From positions 930,001 through 994,000 of the forward strand of contig NZ_WUPT01000001.1 in NCBI RefSeq assembly GCF_009830125.1: 64,000 bases of DNA. The letters run 5' to 3'. A program made the position numbers and the translations under genes. The notes beneath the pieces were generated by a model. It saw only the letters and a list, made by a program, of their open reading frames with translations, made no database searches and was not told the DNA's origin. Positions 26,918 to 36,477 of the stretch are shown here, piece after piece. The number at the start of each line of letters is the position of its first letter. The first letter of the stretch is position 1. The DNA is from Kangsaoukella pontilimi (lineage in GTDB: Bacteria; Pseudomonadota; Alphaproteobacteria; Rhodobacterales; Rhodobacteraceae).

Positions 26918-27958
26918 TTACGACCCGGAAGCCATCGTTTCCTCGGCTTCGATCTTGGCCTGTGTCTCGGCCAGTTCCGGATCGGCCACGAGGCCGTATT
27001 CGGCAAGCGGGCCGTCGGGACCGGCGATCTCGTCCATGACGAAGAACTGCGCGAATTCCTTCAGACCCGGGATCACGCCGATATGCGCGCCCTTGATGTA
27101 GAAGTAGAGCGGACGCGACACCGGGTATTCGCCGGTCGAGATGGTCTCGGTCGAAGGCGAAACGCCCGACATGGTGGCGACCTTCAGCTTGTCCATGTTG
27201 TTCTCGTAGAAGGCCAGACCGAAGACACCCACGCCGCTGGTGTTGGCGTCGATGCGGGCCAGCGTCTCGGTGTAGTCGCCGTCGATGTCGACCGCGCGGC
27301 CATCGGTACGGACCGACATGCAGGCGTCTTCGGCCGCATCTTCGTCCATGCCCATGCCGGTCATGGCTTCCATGGCGCCCGAGGCTTCGCAGCCGGCCAG
27401 GATCACCTTTTCCTCGAACACTTCACGGGTGCCGTGCTTGGTGCCGGGGATGAAGGCCTGGATTTCGGCGTCGGGCAGCGACGCGTCGATTTCCGACCAG
27501 TTGGTGTAGGGGTTGGCGACAAGCGCGCCGTCGACGATGACCTGCTCGGCCATGGCCTTGTACCACTGCTCTTCGGTGAAGGCGGTGAATTCGGGACCGT
27601 CGATCTGGCTGGCGAAGACGATGCCGTCATAGCCAATGCGGACCTCGATGATGTCGGTCACACCGGCGTCGGCACAGGCTGCGATCTCGCGCTCGCGGAT
27701 CTTGCGGCTGGCGTTCGCGATGTCGATGGTGTTCTCGCCCACGCCCTCGCAGAAGCGCTTCAGGCCGGCGGAAGACCCGCCCGATTCGACGACGGGCGTC
27801 GGAAAGTCGAAGTTCTCGCCAAAGGCCTCGGCAACGATCGAGGCATAGGGCAGCACCGTCGACGAGCCGGCCACCTGCACCTGGTCACGGGCGGCAGCGG
27901 CAGTTGCGGATACAGCGATGATCGCCAGAGCAGAGGCGGTCAGTTTCGCGTTCAGCAT
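26918..27958 (-). CDS. pstS: Phosphate-binding periplasmic protein PstS
   Basis: 346 residues. Signal peptide (LNAKLTASALAIIAVSATAAAA), then VQVAGSSTVLPYASIVAEAF, VVESGGSSAGLKRFCEGVG and GTKHGTREVFEEKV, which carry phosphate-binding Ser, Gly and Arg/Thr residues. It captures phosphate for PstCAB. A three-unit Pho box lies about 80-105 bases upstream, and AGGAGATATT precedes the ATG. Confidence 0.95.
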   Translation of the reverse strand: MLNAKLTASALAIIAVSATAAAARDQVQVAGSSTVLPYASIVAEAFGENFDFPTPVVESGGSSAGLKRFCEGVGENTIDIANASRKIREREIAACADAGVTDIIEVRIGYDGIVFASQIDGPEFTAFTEEQWYKAMAEQVIVDGALVANPYTNWSEIDASLPDAEIQAFIPGTKHGTREVFEEKVILAGCEASGAMEAMTGMGMDEDAAEDACMSVRTDGRAVDIDGDYTETLARIDANTSGVGVFGLAFYENNMDKLKVATMSGVSPSTETISTGEYPVSRPLYFYIKGAHIGVIPGLKEFAQFFVMDEIAGPDGPLAEYGLVADPELAETQAKIEAEETMASGS

Positions 27959-28035
27959 GGAATATCTCCTGGTTTCAAATCGACCCCTGGATTCGGGCCT
28001 TGCGGCGGTTCCTAAGGATGCCGCGCTATGCTTTT

Positions 28036-28064
28036 GTGACAGGGACGTAACACTTTTATGACAG
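28036..28064 (-). promoter_or_regulatory. Pho box (PhoB binding site) before pstS
   Basis: On the minus strand three 7-base units are in phase at exactly 11-base intervals: CTGTCAT, then AAAA, GTGTTAC, then GTCC, CTGTCAC, then AAAA. The known half-site is CTGTCAT with 4-base AT-rich spacers. Two units match well and the middle one partly. It would replace the -35 element and activate pstS on phosphate starvation. Confidence 0.85.
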
Positions 28065-28106
28065 TGCCGCCGATCCGGGCCAAAAGCCCCCTCCGAGCGC
28101 CACGAG

Positions 28107-29132
28107 TCAGGTGTTGCGAGGCAGGATCACGCTGAAGCGGCTGCCCTGCCCCGGCGCGCTTTCGATCCTGAGACGCCCGCGATGCCGGTTGACGATATGC
28201 TTGACGATGGCGAGGCCCAGTCCTGTCCCGCCCTGCGCCCGCGAGCGGTGCGTGTCGACGCGGTAGAACCGCTCGGTCAGGCGCGGAATATGGGTGGGAT
28301 CGAACCCCTCGCCCGTGTCGCTCACGCTCAGGATCGCCGCAGGGCCCAGAACCATCGGGTTGGCGTCCTCGGAGGTCAGGCGAAGGGTGACCGTGCTGCC
28401 CCGGCCGGAATACTTGATCGCATTCTCCGTCAGGTTGGCGACCACCTGTGTCAGCTGATCGGGATCGCCAGGCACCAGAAGTGGCGCCTCCACGCCCTCG
28501 GCCGTCAGCGTCACCCCTTCGCCGTCCGACAGGTTCCCGAGGTTGCGCATGACCGCGCCCACGATCCCGGCCAGATCCGCCTTTCCCTTCGGGCGCACGC
28601 GCTCTTCCGATTCGACCCGGTTGAGCGACAGGAGGTCCCGGATCAGCCGGTTCATCCGAGTCGCCTCGCTCTCCATGATCCCGAGGAAACGGTCCTGCGC
28701 CGCCGGATCGTTCCGGGCCGCGCCGCGCAGTGTCTCGATAAAACCCGAGATCGCCGTCAGCGGCGTCTTCAGCTCGTGGCTGACATTGGCGACGAAATCG
28801 CGCCGCATCTGGCTGGCCTCGGCCATTTCGGTGCGATCCTCGAAGACCAGCAAAAGCCCCCCCGCCTTCGGCATGGGAGAGACCGTGGCCGACCACGTCA
28901 TGTCGCGCCGTGCGACGGTGGACGTATAGGCGGCCACGCGGCGCTCGCCCGTCCGGAAAGCGGTCTCGATCGCATCCAGCAGCAAAGGCTGTCTCAGAAC
29001 GGTGATATGATGACGCCCCACCGCGCCCGGCCCCAGCAAGGCCGTCGCGGCCTCGTTGACCGCAGCGATCCGTTCCTGACGGTCGATGAAGACCGCGGGT
29101 AGCGGAAGAGCGGTGACCAGTTCATCTATCAC
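28107..29132 (-). CDS. phoR: Phosphate regulon sensor histidine kinase PhoR
   Basis: 341 residues from a GTG at 29132. A PAS domain (ALPLPAVFIDRQERIAAVN) comes first, then the HisKA domain with the phospho-His in FVANVSHELKTPL and the HATPase with NLTENAIKYS, VSDTGEGF and GTGLGLAIVKHI. No membrane span is visible, unlike E. coli PhoR, so it is probably a cytosolic kinase sensing through PhoU. Longer starts (TTG at 29195) run into AT-rich sequence. Its downstream neighbours are pstS to phoB, although the Pho box gives pstS its own promoter. Confidence 0.88.
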   Translation of the reverse strand: MIDELVTALPLPAVFIDRQERIAAVNEAATALLGPGAVGRHHITVLRQPLLLDAIETAFRTGERRVAAYTSTVARRDMTWSATVSPMPKAGGLLLVFEDRTEMAEASQMRRDFVANVSHELKTPLTAISGFIETLRGAARNDPAAQDRFLGIMESEATRMNRLIRDLLSLNRVESEERVRPKGKADLAGIVGAVMRNLGNLSDGEGVTLTAEGVEAPLLVPGDPDQLTQVVANLTENAIKYSGRGSTVTLRLTSEDANPMVLGPAAILSVSDTGEGFDPTHIPRLTERFYRVDTHRSRAQGGTGLGLAIVKHIVNRHRGRLRIESAPGQGSRFSVILPRNT

Positions 29133-29314
29133 GTGTATCGTTTCCGAATTGATGGGTTTTATTACTATAACTTTAGTGTAAACTTTACTGGACAAGTTTC
29201 GACAACCACAAATGATTCGCGCGTGGGTTGAGTGGAAAGCTCCACCCGAACAGACGGAAACTTTCTGGAACTGTCGCGTTTTCGATTTGTCGCGAACCGG
29301 TCAAGGGGGCGTCC

Positions 29315-29701
29315 ATGAGTCGTGAAGATGCAAGGCTGAGACAGGTCGATATCGCGGGTTACAGCGCCGATAGCGATGAAACCGTGGCCATCCTTGCCGT
29401 CGGCAGCGCGGATGAATGGCGCCGTCAGGGAAACCGGCTTTTCGGGGATGGGCGGATTCACTTCGCGTCCTTCGAAGAAGTCACGCAAGGCCTGGTCGAA
29501 CGGCTCTGCCCCACCGTCATCCTCTCTCCGGTTCTGGCGGCCCGGTTCGATTGCATCGACCTCGCGCAGCGGCTCTACATGCTCGATTACACGGGCCGCT
29601 ATCGTGCCGTCTCGGACGACCTGCCCGACCCCGAGATGGTCGAGCGCGAGATCAGGCATCTCTGCCCCGGCCTGGATTTCGGTATCCTGATCGGCCGCTA
29701 A
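29315..29701 (+). CDS. Hypothetical protein
   Basis: 128 residues from the ATG at 29315, which has AAGGGGGC five bases upstream. No recognised family. The order of predicted strands and helices (TVAILAVGS, ERLCPTVILSPVLA, RYRAVSDDLPDPEMVEREI) is faintly like a receiver-type alpha/beta fold, but no phosphorylatable Asp pocket is evident. It is divergent from phoR and converges with the PLP enzyme gene, sharing a 4-base stop overlap (29698-29701). Confidence 0.7.
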   Translation: MSREDARLRQVDIAGYSADSDETVAILAVGSADEWRRQGNRLFGDGRIHFASFEEVTQGLVERLCPTVILSPVLAARFDCIDLAQRLYMLDYTGRYRAVSDDLPDPEMVEREIRHLCPGLDFGILIGR

Positions 29702-30879
29702 ACCCCGTTCGCCGCAGCCACCGCCTGTGCAAAGCGCCGGATCAGGTCGTCCGCGTCCTCGCACCCGACAGAGACCCGGAAGAACCCCTCGCTGATGCCA
29801 AGCGCGGCGCGCCCCTCGGGGGTAAGCGCCCGGTGCGAGGAGGTGGCCGGATGGCTGAGCGTGGTCGCGATGTCCCCCAGCGTCGGCGCAAAGGCGATGC
29901 CCTCGGCAGCGCGTACCAGCGCATTGGCGGCAGCGCGGGTGGGCGCGACCTCGAAGCTGACCATATGGCCGCCTTCGCCGCTCAGCAGGGTCGCCGTGCG
30001 CGCGTGGTCGGGGTGATCCTGCCGCGCCGGGTAGATCACGCGGGTCACACCCTCCATACCGGCCAGCGCCTCGGCCAGGCGGGCCGCATTCGCGGTCGCG
30101 CGGTCATAGCGCATGTCGAAGGAATACAGCCCCCGCTCGGCCAGCCAGCAATCGAAGGGTGAGGCGGTCAGACCCATGGTCTGGGATAGCACCCGCATCC
30201 TCTCGACCAGAGCCGGATCGTTCGCGCCGACATAGCCAAGCGTCGCGTCCGAATGCCCGGCCAGCAGCTTGGTGACCGAATGGATGACGATATCCGCGCC
30301 CCGCTCCAGCGGCCTCAGCCCGCGCGGCGTCGCAAAGGTGTTGTCGACCGCCACAAGAATGCCCCGCGCCTTTGCCAGCGCAACGATCCCGTCCACATCC
30401 GCCACCCGAAGCGTCGGGTTTGACGTGGTCTCGATCAGGATCATGCGCGTCTCGGGGCGTAGTGCCGCCTCAATCGCCGCCACGTCGGTCGGGTCTGCAA
30501 GGCTGGTGGCGATGCCGAAACGCGGCAGATCCTCGGCCATCAGCCTCAGCGACCGGCCATAGAGCTGATCGGCCCCCAGCAAATGGTCCCCTGCCCTGAC
30601 AGTCGCGAGCAACGCCGCCGTCACCGCCGCCATGCCGGACCCCGTTACGACGCCGCCACCCGCGCCCTCGGCCCCGTTCAGAAGGCCTTCCAGCAGTTCG
30701 GCATTGGGATGCGCCTCGCGCGCATAGGTATAGCCCTTGGCGCCCCCCTCGTATTGCGCATCCAGCGTGTCGGGATCGGGCGAGGCATAGACAACCGAGG
30801 GTTGCAGCGGACTGACGACGGGCCGGCTGACGCTCGACGGGAAAAGCGCGCGGCGCGTGCCGCGGGGACGGTCTGTCAT
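29698..30879 (-). CDS. Cys/Met-metabolism PLP enzyme (cystathionine gamma-synthase/lyase type)
   Basis: 393-residue transsulfuration-family enzyme. Y(E)GG-AKGYTYAREAHPN near residue 44, GSGMAAVTAALLATV, VDNTFATP and the PLP-binding Lys in VIHSVTKLLAGHSD are the class signatures. Family members make or split cystathionine, homocysteine or methionine; substrate cannot be fixed from sequence. It is the last gene of a same-strand run yicC-gmk-carbonic anhydrase-this gene, 8 bases after the carbonic anhydrase gene. Confidence 0.88.
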   Translation of the reverse strand: MTDRPRGTRRALFPSSVSRPVVSPLQPSVVYASPDPDTLDAQYEGGAKGYTYAREAHPNAELLEGLLNGAEGAGGGVVTGSGMAAVTAALLATVRAGDHLLGADQLYGRSLRLMAEDLPRFGIATSLADPTDVAAIEAALRPETRMILIETTSNPTLRVADVDGIVALAKARGILVAVDNTFATPRGLRPLERGADIVIHSVTKLLAGHSDATLGYVGANDPALVERMRVLSQTMGLTASPFDCWLAERGLYSFDMRYDRATANAARLAEALAGMEGVTRVIYPARQDHPDHARTATLLSGEGGHMVSFEVAPTRAAANALVRAAEGIAFAPTLGDIATTLSHPATSSHRALTPEGRAALGISEGFFRVSVGCEDADDLIRRFAQAVAAANGV

Positions 30880-30887
30880 CTTGGTCC

Positions 30888-31421
30888 TCAGTCTTCGGAG
30901 ATATCGCGGAAATCGGCGAGGTAACGGCGCGCGCGCTCGATATATCCGCGCGACGAGGCGCGGTTCGCCGCGATTGCCTCGGCGCTCATCTCGCGGACGA
31001 CCTTGCCCGGCATCCCCATGACGAGACTGCCATCGGGGACGACCTTGCCCTCGGTGATAAGCGCGCCGGCACCGATCAGACAGTCGCGCCCGATCTTGGC
31101 ACCGTTCAGGATCGTGGCGCCCATCCCCACCAGTGTGTTTTCACCCAGGGTACAGCCGTGGATGATCGCGTTATGCCCGATGGTGCAGCCCCGGCCGATC
31201 TCGACCGGAAAGCCTTCGTCGGCGTGCATGACTACACCGTCCTGAATGTTGCTGCCTGCCCGGATCGTCAGCCGCTCGGTATCGCCGCGCAGAACCGCGC
31301 CGAACCAGACCGATACGTCCTCTTCCAGAAGCACATCGCCCATCACCCGCGCCCCCGGCGCGATCCAGAGGGGCGTGTCCGGCAGGACCGGGCGCGCACT
31401 CCCAAGCGCATAGACCGTCAT
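30888..31421 (-). CDS. Gamma-class carbonic anhydrase family protein
   Basis: 177-residue left-handed beta-helix protein built from hexapeptide repeats ([28 protein letters not shown]). Metal-ligand histidines are present at VVMHADEG and GHNAIIHG, as in the YrdA/PaaY group. Some members hydrate CO2, others act as scaffolds, so catalytic activity is likely but unproven. Its start overlaps the gmk stop by 4 bases. Confidence 0.9.
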   Translation of the reverse strand: MTVYALGSARPVLPDTPLWIAPGARVMGDVLLEEDVSVWFGAVLRGDTERLTIRAGSNIQDGVVMHADEGFPVEIGRGCTIGHNAIIHGCTLGENTLVGMGATILNGAKIGRDCLIGAGALITEGKVVPDGSLVMGMPGKVVREMSAEAIAANRASSRGYIERARRYLADFRDISED

Positions 31422-32059
31422 GTCCCGCCCTCCTCGAACTCGCTTTGCAGTTTCCGCGCGTGCTCCATCACACCCGGCTGCTGCGAGGCGCGAAGCCGCT
31501 CGGCTGTGACAATGGTCTTCAGCTTGTCCTCGGTGGCATCCAGATCGTCATTTACCAGCACATAGTCGTAGGCGTCCCAGTGGCTGATCTCGTCCCAGCT
31601 TTTCTGCATCCGCCGCTGGATCGTTTCGTCGGTGTCCTGCCCCCGGCTTTCCAGCCTCCGGCGCAGTTCCGAGATCGATGGCGGCAGAAGGAAGATGGAC
31701 AGGACATGGCTGGCCAATGCGCTTTTCTGGATCTGCTGCGCGCCCTGCCAGTCGATGTCGAAGAGCACGTCGCAGCCCGCCTCGATGGCCTCGGACACCG
31801 GCCCCTTGGGCGAGCCGTAGAAATTGCCGAACACATGGGCGTGCTCCAGCATCTCGCCCTTAGTCACCATGCTTTTGAACGCGGCCTCGCTGACGAAATG
31901 GTAATCCGAGCCGTCCACTTCGCCCGGACGCGCGGTCCGCGTGGTCGCCGAGACCGAGAACCGGATCGACGGGTCCCAGTCCCTCAGCCGCCGCGCCAGC
32001 GTCGACTTGCCCGCGCCCGAGGGCGAGGACAGGATGATCAGTAGCCCGCGTCGGCTCAT
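31418..32059 (-). CDS. gmk: Guanylate kinase
   Basis: 213-residue kinase making GDP from GMP and ATP. P-loop [15 protein letters not shown] at the N-terminus, GMP-binding [19 protein letters not shown], and the conserved [10 protein letters not shown] are present. Length is normal. It lies 13 bases after the YicC-family gene, the usual arrangement in proteobacteria. Confidence 0.97.
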   Translation of the reverse strand: MSRRGLLIILSSPSGAGKSTLARRLRDWDPSIRFSVSATTRTARPGEVDGSDYHFVSEAAFKSMVTKGEMLEHAHVFGNFYGSPKGPVSEAIEAGCDVLFDIDWQGAQQIQKSALASHVLSIFLLPPSISELRRRLESRGQDTDETIQRRMQKSWDEISHWDAYDYVLVNDDLDATEDKLKTIVTAERLRASQQPGVMEHARKLQSEFEEGGT

Positions 32060-32072
32060 CTCTGCCTCCCTG

Positions 32073-33008
32073 TCATTCGATATTCTGCACCTGCTCGCGC
32101 ATCTGGTCGATCACGGTCTTGAGGTCCAGCCCGATCGCCGTCAAGGCGCTGGAGCCCGCTTTCGAGCAGAGCGTATTCGCCTCGCGGTTAAATTCCTGCA
32201 TGAGGAAGTCGAGTTTCCGTCCCACCGGCCCGCTTGTCGCCAGAAGCTCGCGCGCGGCGGCGACATGGGCGCCGAGCCGGTCGATTTCTTCGGTCACGTC
32301 GGATTTGACCGCGATCAGCGCCAGTTCCTGCTGAAGCCGCGCCGCATCCGGTAACTCGCTCGCGTCGAGCAGCCGGGCGAGGTTCCGCTCGAGCGCCGCG
32401 CGCTGCGCCTCCGCCCGGTCTCCAAGGGCGGCGGCCGCAGCCGCCGTCAGGCGTTCGACCTCGTCGATCTGCGCCGTGAGAATCGCGGCCAGCGCCGCGC
32501 CCTCCCGCGCGCGGTCCTTGTTGAACGCCTTCACCAGCGTCTCGGCCTCACTGACGATCGCCTTGGCCAGAGGCGTGATGTCGGGCCGGTCGTCGTCGCC
32601 CGTGTCCATGACACCCCGGATGGCGGCGATCTCGGCCGCGCTCGGCGCGCTCAGCGTCACGCCTGCCTCGGACGCCGCACCCTGTATCTCCGAAAGCGCG
32701 CGCAGAACCGCGCTCAGGCCGTCGGCATTCACCGATGTCGCCGCCTGCGCCTCGTCCCGCGCGACGCGCACGGACAGCGTCACGCTGCCTCGCCCCACGG
32801 CGGCCTGCACCACCCGGCGCAGCCCCACATCCAGACCATCGATCCAATCCGGCGCACGGACGCGCGCATCCAGCCCGCGCCCGTTGACCGAACGGATATC
32901 CATCTGGAAGCTCCATGGCCCCTCGGCGCCGGTGGCGCTGGCGAAACCGGTCATGGAATAGAGCTTCGCGCCGGAAGCAGAGGACGCCGGCGCCCTGTCT
33001 GAAGCCAT
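32073..33008 (-). CDS. yicC: YicC-family endoribonuclease
   Basis: 311 residues. [10 protein letters not shown] near the N-terminus and [16 protein letters not shown] define the YicC N-domain; [22 protein letters not shown] and [20 protein letters not shown] define the C-terminal DUF1732. E. coli YicC is a ring-shaped RNase that cleaves small RNAs; function is inferred from the family. The ATG at 33008 is chosen; an internal ATG at the MTGFAS start is another possibility. First gene of the gmk operon. Confidence 0.92.
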   Translation of the reverse strand: MASDRAPASSASGAKLYSMTGFASATGAEGPWSFQMDIRSVNGRGLDARVRAPDWIDGLDVGLRRVVQAAVGRGSVTLSVRVARDEAQAATSVNADGLSAVLRALSEIQGAASEAGVTLSAPSAAEIAAIRGVMDTGDDDRPDITPLAKAIVSEAETLVKAFNKDRAREGAALAAILTAQIDEVERLTAAAAAALGDRAEAQRAALERNLARLLDASELPDAARLQQELALIAVKSDVTEEIDRLGAHVAAARELLATSGPVGRKLDFLMQEFNREANTLCSKAGSSALTAIGLDLKTVIDQMREQVQNIE

Positions 33009-33136
33009 GTGCGTTAACCTTTCGGTAAGAATTCTACAGCGTTTGAGGCAAAGTTGTGGCACGTTGATGGCGGGGTAGCAATGAGACGCCGGACAGACTC
33101 TGGGTGGTCGGTGCGGTAGGTTGAGGGGGTTCGAAG

Positions 33137-33856
33137 ATGGCTGAACATGACGACAGAAGACAGGCGGACGTGGTCGAACTGAAATCGGCCCGCCGAGCGG
33201 AGGCCGGCAGCAGGATCGAACAGATCGAGCGCTATTGGAATCAGGTGCGCGGCGCCCGTCTGGTGCCCACGCGGGCCGATATCGCGCCGCAGGGCCTGTC
33301 GGGCGCGTTGCCAAATGCCTTCATCCTCGAACGGATCGCCACCGGCCTCGCCCGGTTCCGCATCGCGGGCTCGCATCTGGGCGACCTGATGGGGGTGGAT
33401 GTACGCGGCATGCCGGTCTCGGCGATGTTCGCCGCCGACCACCGTCAGACACTGGCCGACGCGATCGAGGCGGCCTTCGACGATCCTTCCGTCGTGCGCT
33501 TTTCCATCGGGGTGGAAACCGGCTTCGGACGGCCCTCGATGCAGGGCGAGATGGTGCTTCTGCCGCTCCGGAGCGATCTGGGAGAGATCTCGCGCATCCT
33601 CGGCGGGCTCAGCCTGCCGGGCGAGATCGGGCGGACGCCGCGCCGCCTGACCATTCTGGATCAGAACCGCACTGGCCTTGTGGGCCTTGGCGGCGCGGAT
33701 GCGAATCCGCTCAAAGGCTTCACCGATGAGACCGCACGCAGCCCGGAGACGCGCCCCGACCGGCCCGGCGGGCGGGCGGCGCCCGATGCCCCGGCCCCGC
33801 GGCCCCGGCGCGTCACCAGCCTGCGTCTGGTGGTGAATAACGAACACGCCGACTGA
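33137..33856 (+). CDS. PAS-domain protein (PAS_5 type)
   Basis: 239-residue soluble protein. After a short charged N-terminus, IERYWNQVRGARLVPTRADIAPQGL to FRIAGSHLGDLMGVDVRG looks like the PAS_5 domain found in many alphaproteobacteria; the tail is proline/arginine rich. There is no output domain, so it is probably a small sensory or adaptor protein. AGGTTGAGGGGG precedes the ATG. Divergent from yicC, with a bidirectional terminator after the stop. Confidence 0.75.
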   Translation: MAEHDDRRQADVVELKSARRAEAGSRIEQIERYWNQVRGARLVPTRADIAPQGLSGALPNAFILERIATGLARFRIAGSHLGDLMGVDVRGMPVSAMFAADHRQTLADAIEAAFDDPSVVRFSIGVETGFGRPSMQGEMVLLPLRSDLGEISRILGGLSLPGEIGRTPRRLTILDQNRTGLVGLGGADANPLKGFTDETARSPETRPDRPGGRAAPDAPAPRPRRVTSLRLVVNNEHAD

Positions 33857-33869
33857 GAGCGCCAACCGG

Positions 33870-33905
33870 CAACGAAAAAGGCCCGCCAATCGGCGGGCCT
33901 TTCGC
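33870..33905. terminator. Bidirectional Rho-independent terminator
   Basis: Perfect 11-bp stem AAAGGCCCGCC (33877-33887) and GGCGGGCCTTT (33892-33902) with loop AATC. An A-run on the left and T-run on the right let it serve both the PAS gene (+) and the convergent DAHP synthase gene (-). Confidence 0.88.
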
Positions 33906-33924
33906 ATGTCAGAGCCAAGGCCGG

Positions 33925-35295
33925 TCAGAGCGACGCGGCATCCGCCATCGTGCCCCGGCGCGCCGACAGCTCTTCGGCCACCAGGAAGGCAAGTTCCAGC
34001 GCCTGGCTCGCGTTCAGACGCGGGTCGCAGGCGGTGTGATAGCGGTCGGACAGATCCTCGTCGGTCACGGCGCGGACGCCGCCGGTGCATTCGGTCACGT
34101 CCTGGCCGGTCATCTCGAAATGAACGCCGCCGGGAATCGTGCCTTCGGCAGCGTGCACGTCGAAAAACTCGCGCACCTCGCGGAGCACGCTCTCGAAGGG
34201 GCGCGTCTTGTAGCCCGAGGACGACTTGATCGTGTTGCCGTGCATCGGATCGCAGGACCAGACGACATTCGCGCCCTCTTCCTGAACCGTCTTGATCAGG
34301 CGCGGCAGGTGGTCGCCCACGGTGCCCGCGCCGAAACGCGCGATCAGCGTCAGGCGGCCCGGCTCGTTCTCGGGGTTCAGCTTCGACATCAGCACCTTCA
34401 GGTCGTCCGCCGTGGTCGTCGGCCCGCATTTCAGGCCGATCGGGTTCTGAACGCCGCGGCAGAACTCGACATGCGCGCCGTCGGGCTGGCGCGTGCGGTC
34501 ACCGATCCAGATCATGTGACCCGAGCCCGCGACCCATTTGCCGGTGGTCGAATCGACACGCGTCAGCGCCTCTTCGTACTCCAGCAGAAGCGCCTCGTGC
34601 GACGTGTAGAAATCGACCGACTGCAGCGTATGCGCGGTGTCGCGGTTGACGCCGGCAGCGGTCATGAAATCCAGCGTGTCCTGGATACGGTTCGCCATGT
34701 CGCGGTATTTCTCCGCCTCATCGCGGTCGGTGAAACCAAGCGTCCAGGCGTGAACCTGATGCACGTCGGCATAACCGCCGGTCGAGAAGGCCCTGAGCAG
34801 GTTCAGCGTCGCGGCCGCCTGCGTGTAGCCCTGAAGCATCTTGGCTGGATCGGGAATCCGCGCCTCGGGGGTGAAATCCAGCTCGTTGATGATGTCGCCC
34901 CTGTAGGACGGCAGCTCCACGCCGTTCTTCACTTCGGTCGGCGCCGAGCGCGGCTTGGCGAACTGACCGGCCATCCGGCCCACTTTCACCACGGGCACCT
35001 TGGCGCCGAAGGTCAGGACCATCGCCATCTGCAGCATCACCTTGAAGGTGTCGCGGATGTTGTCGGCGGAGAACTCCGAAAAGCTCTCGGCACAGTCGCC
35101 GCCCTGAAGCAGGAACGCCTCGCCCCGCGCGGCAGCGCCAAGCTGACGTTTCAGGCGCCGCGTTTCACCCGCGAAGACGAGCGGCGGATACTTTCCAAGC
35201 CGGGCCTCGACCGCCGACAGCGCGTCGGCATCGACATACTCGGGCATCTGCACCCGAGGTTTCTCTCTCCAGCCGGTTTTCTTCCACTCACCCAT
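33925..35295 (-). CDS. 3-deoxy-7-phosphoheptulonate synthase, class II
   Basis: 456-residue DAHP synthase joining phosphoenolpyruvate and erythrose 4-phosphate, the first step of the shikimate pathway. It is of the class II (plant/AroG-II) type: [69 protein letters not shown] and [18 protein letters not shown] are signatures, the last with metal ligands. Another shikimate gene, aroQ, is 12 kb away. Monocistronic by layout. Confidence 0.96.
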   Translation of the reverse strand: MGEWKKTGWREKPRVQMPEYVDADALSAVEARLGKYPPLVFAGETRRLKRQLGAAARGEAFLLQGGDCAESFSEFSADNIRDTFKVMLQMAMVLTFGAKVPVVKVGRMAGQFAKPRSAPTEVKNGVELPSYRGDIINELDFTPEARIPDPAKMLQGYTQAAATLNLLRAFSTGGYADVHQVHAWTLGFTDRDEAEKYRDMANRIQDTLDFMTAAGVNRDTAHTLQSVDFYTSHEALLLEYEEALTRVDSTTGKWVAGSGHMIWIGDRTRQPDGAHVEFCRGVQNPIGLKCGPTTTADDLKVLMSKLNPENEPGRLTLIARFGAGTVGDHLPRLIKTVQEEGANVVWSCDPMHGNTIKSSSGYKTRPFESVLREVREFFDVHAAEGTIPGGVHFEMTGQDVTECTGGVRAVTDEDLSDRYHTACDPRLNASQALELAFLVAEELSARRGTMADAASL

Positions 35296-35453
35296 GATCC
35301 TGTTCCCGGAACGATTTCGTTTAGCGAAGCCGTCTTATAGGGGACGGATCCGACCTTGAAAACAGCGATTTCCGACAGAAGCGTGTCGGTCTCGTTCACC
35401 CCCTCTCTTGCCGTCCGACAAGAAATGGTGTTTCGCTCGGAAGGGCAGACGAA

Positions 35454-36473
35454 ATGCGGGGAAGGATGGCCGATACTGTTGTTCATACCGTCGAGGTCGA
35501 AGGCGACATCGGCAAGCCTCGTCGCTTCGTCTTCGTGCTTCTCGATCAGTTCACGCTCTTGTGCTACGCGTGCGCCGTCGAAAGCCTGCGCATCGCCAAC
35601 CGCATGGCGGGCGCCCAGCTCTACGAGTGGAGCGTGATCGGAGAGGGCGGCGAGACGGTCAGTTGCTCTGCCGGCACCGCCTTTCAGCTCGACGGCGATC
35701 TGAGCGAGATCGGGCGCGACGACACAATCGTTCTCTGTGGCGGCATCGACGTGGCCAGCGCCACGACCAAGAAACTTCTGAACTGGCTCCGGCGCGAGGC
35801 GCGGCGCGGTGTTCAGGTGGGTGGTCTCTGCACGGCGGGCTATTCGCTGGCCAAGGCCGGGCTGCTCGACGGCAAGCGCGCGACGATCCACTGGGAAAAT
35901 CAGGACAGTTTCATCGAGGAATTCGAAGATACGACGCTGACCAAGTCCGTCTTCGTCGTCGACGGGAATACCTTTACCACAGCGGGCGGCACGGCGTCGA
36001 TCGACCTGATGCTCAAGTTCATCGCGGACGACCATGGCGAGACGCTGGCGGGCGCGGTGGCGGATCAGCTTATCTACACCTCGATCCGAACCGATCAGGA
36101 CACGCAGCGCCTGTCGGTGCCCACGCGCATCGGCGTCCGGCATCCGAAACTCTCGGCCGTGATCCAGAAGATGGAAGAAAACATCGAGGAACCGATCAGC
36201 CCGGCAACGCTCGCCAAGACGGTGGGCATGTCCACGCGACAGCTCGAACGCCTCTTCCGCCGCTACCTGAACCGCAGCCCCAAGCGCTATTACATGGAAC
36301 TTCGGCTGCAGAAGGCGCGGAACCTGCTGATGCAGACCGACATGAGCGTGATCAACGTGGCGCTCGCCTGCGGCTTTGCCTCGCCGTCCCATTTCTCGAA
36401 ATGCTACCGGGCGCAGTACGACACGACGCCCTACCGCGAGCGGGGCGCCCGCGCCGCGCGGCTTTCGGTCTGA
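35454..36473 (+). CDS. GlxA-family AraC-type transcriptional regulator
   Basis: 339 residues. The N-terminal 180 residues are a DJ-1/PfpI-like domain (VFVLLDQFTLLCYACAVE, with LCTAGYSLAKAGLLDGKRAT at the nucleophile-elbow position), followed by a double helix-turn-helix AraC domain (LAKTVGMSTRQLERLFRRYL and VALACGFASPSHFSKCYRAQ). Such regulators include the betaine/choline/carnitine regulators GbdR, CdhR; the ligand here is unknown. The ATG at 35454 has GGAAGGG eight bases upstream; the next in-frame ATG (35466) is too close to its purine run. Confidence 0.9.
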   Translation: MRGRMADTVVHTVEVEGDIGKPRRFVFVLLDQFTLLCYACAVESLRIANRMAGAQLYEWSVIGEGGETVSCSAGTAFQLDGDLSEIGRDDTIVLCGGIDVASATTKKLLNWLRREARRGVQVGGLCTAGYSLAKAGLLDGKRATIHWENQDSFIEEFEDTTLTKSVFVVDGNTFTTAGGTASIDLMLKFIADDHGETLAGAVADQLIYTSIRTDQDTQRLSVPTRIGVRHPKLSAVIQKMEENIEEPISPATLAKTVGMSTRQLERLFRRYLNRSPKRYYMELRLQKARNLLMQTDMSVINVALACGFASPSHFSKCYRAQYDTTPYRERGARAARLSV

Positions 36474-36477
36474 CGGC

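Noticed and set aside
32073-33314. Longer yicC frame of 413 codons
   Set aside because: The extra 102 N-terminal codons are Pro/Arg/Cys-rich and cross the divergent promoter region; the ATG at 33008 is consistent with the family.
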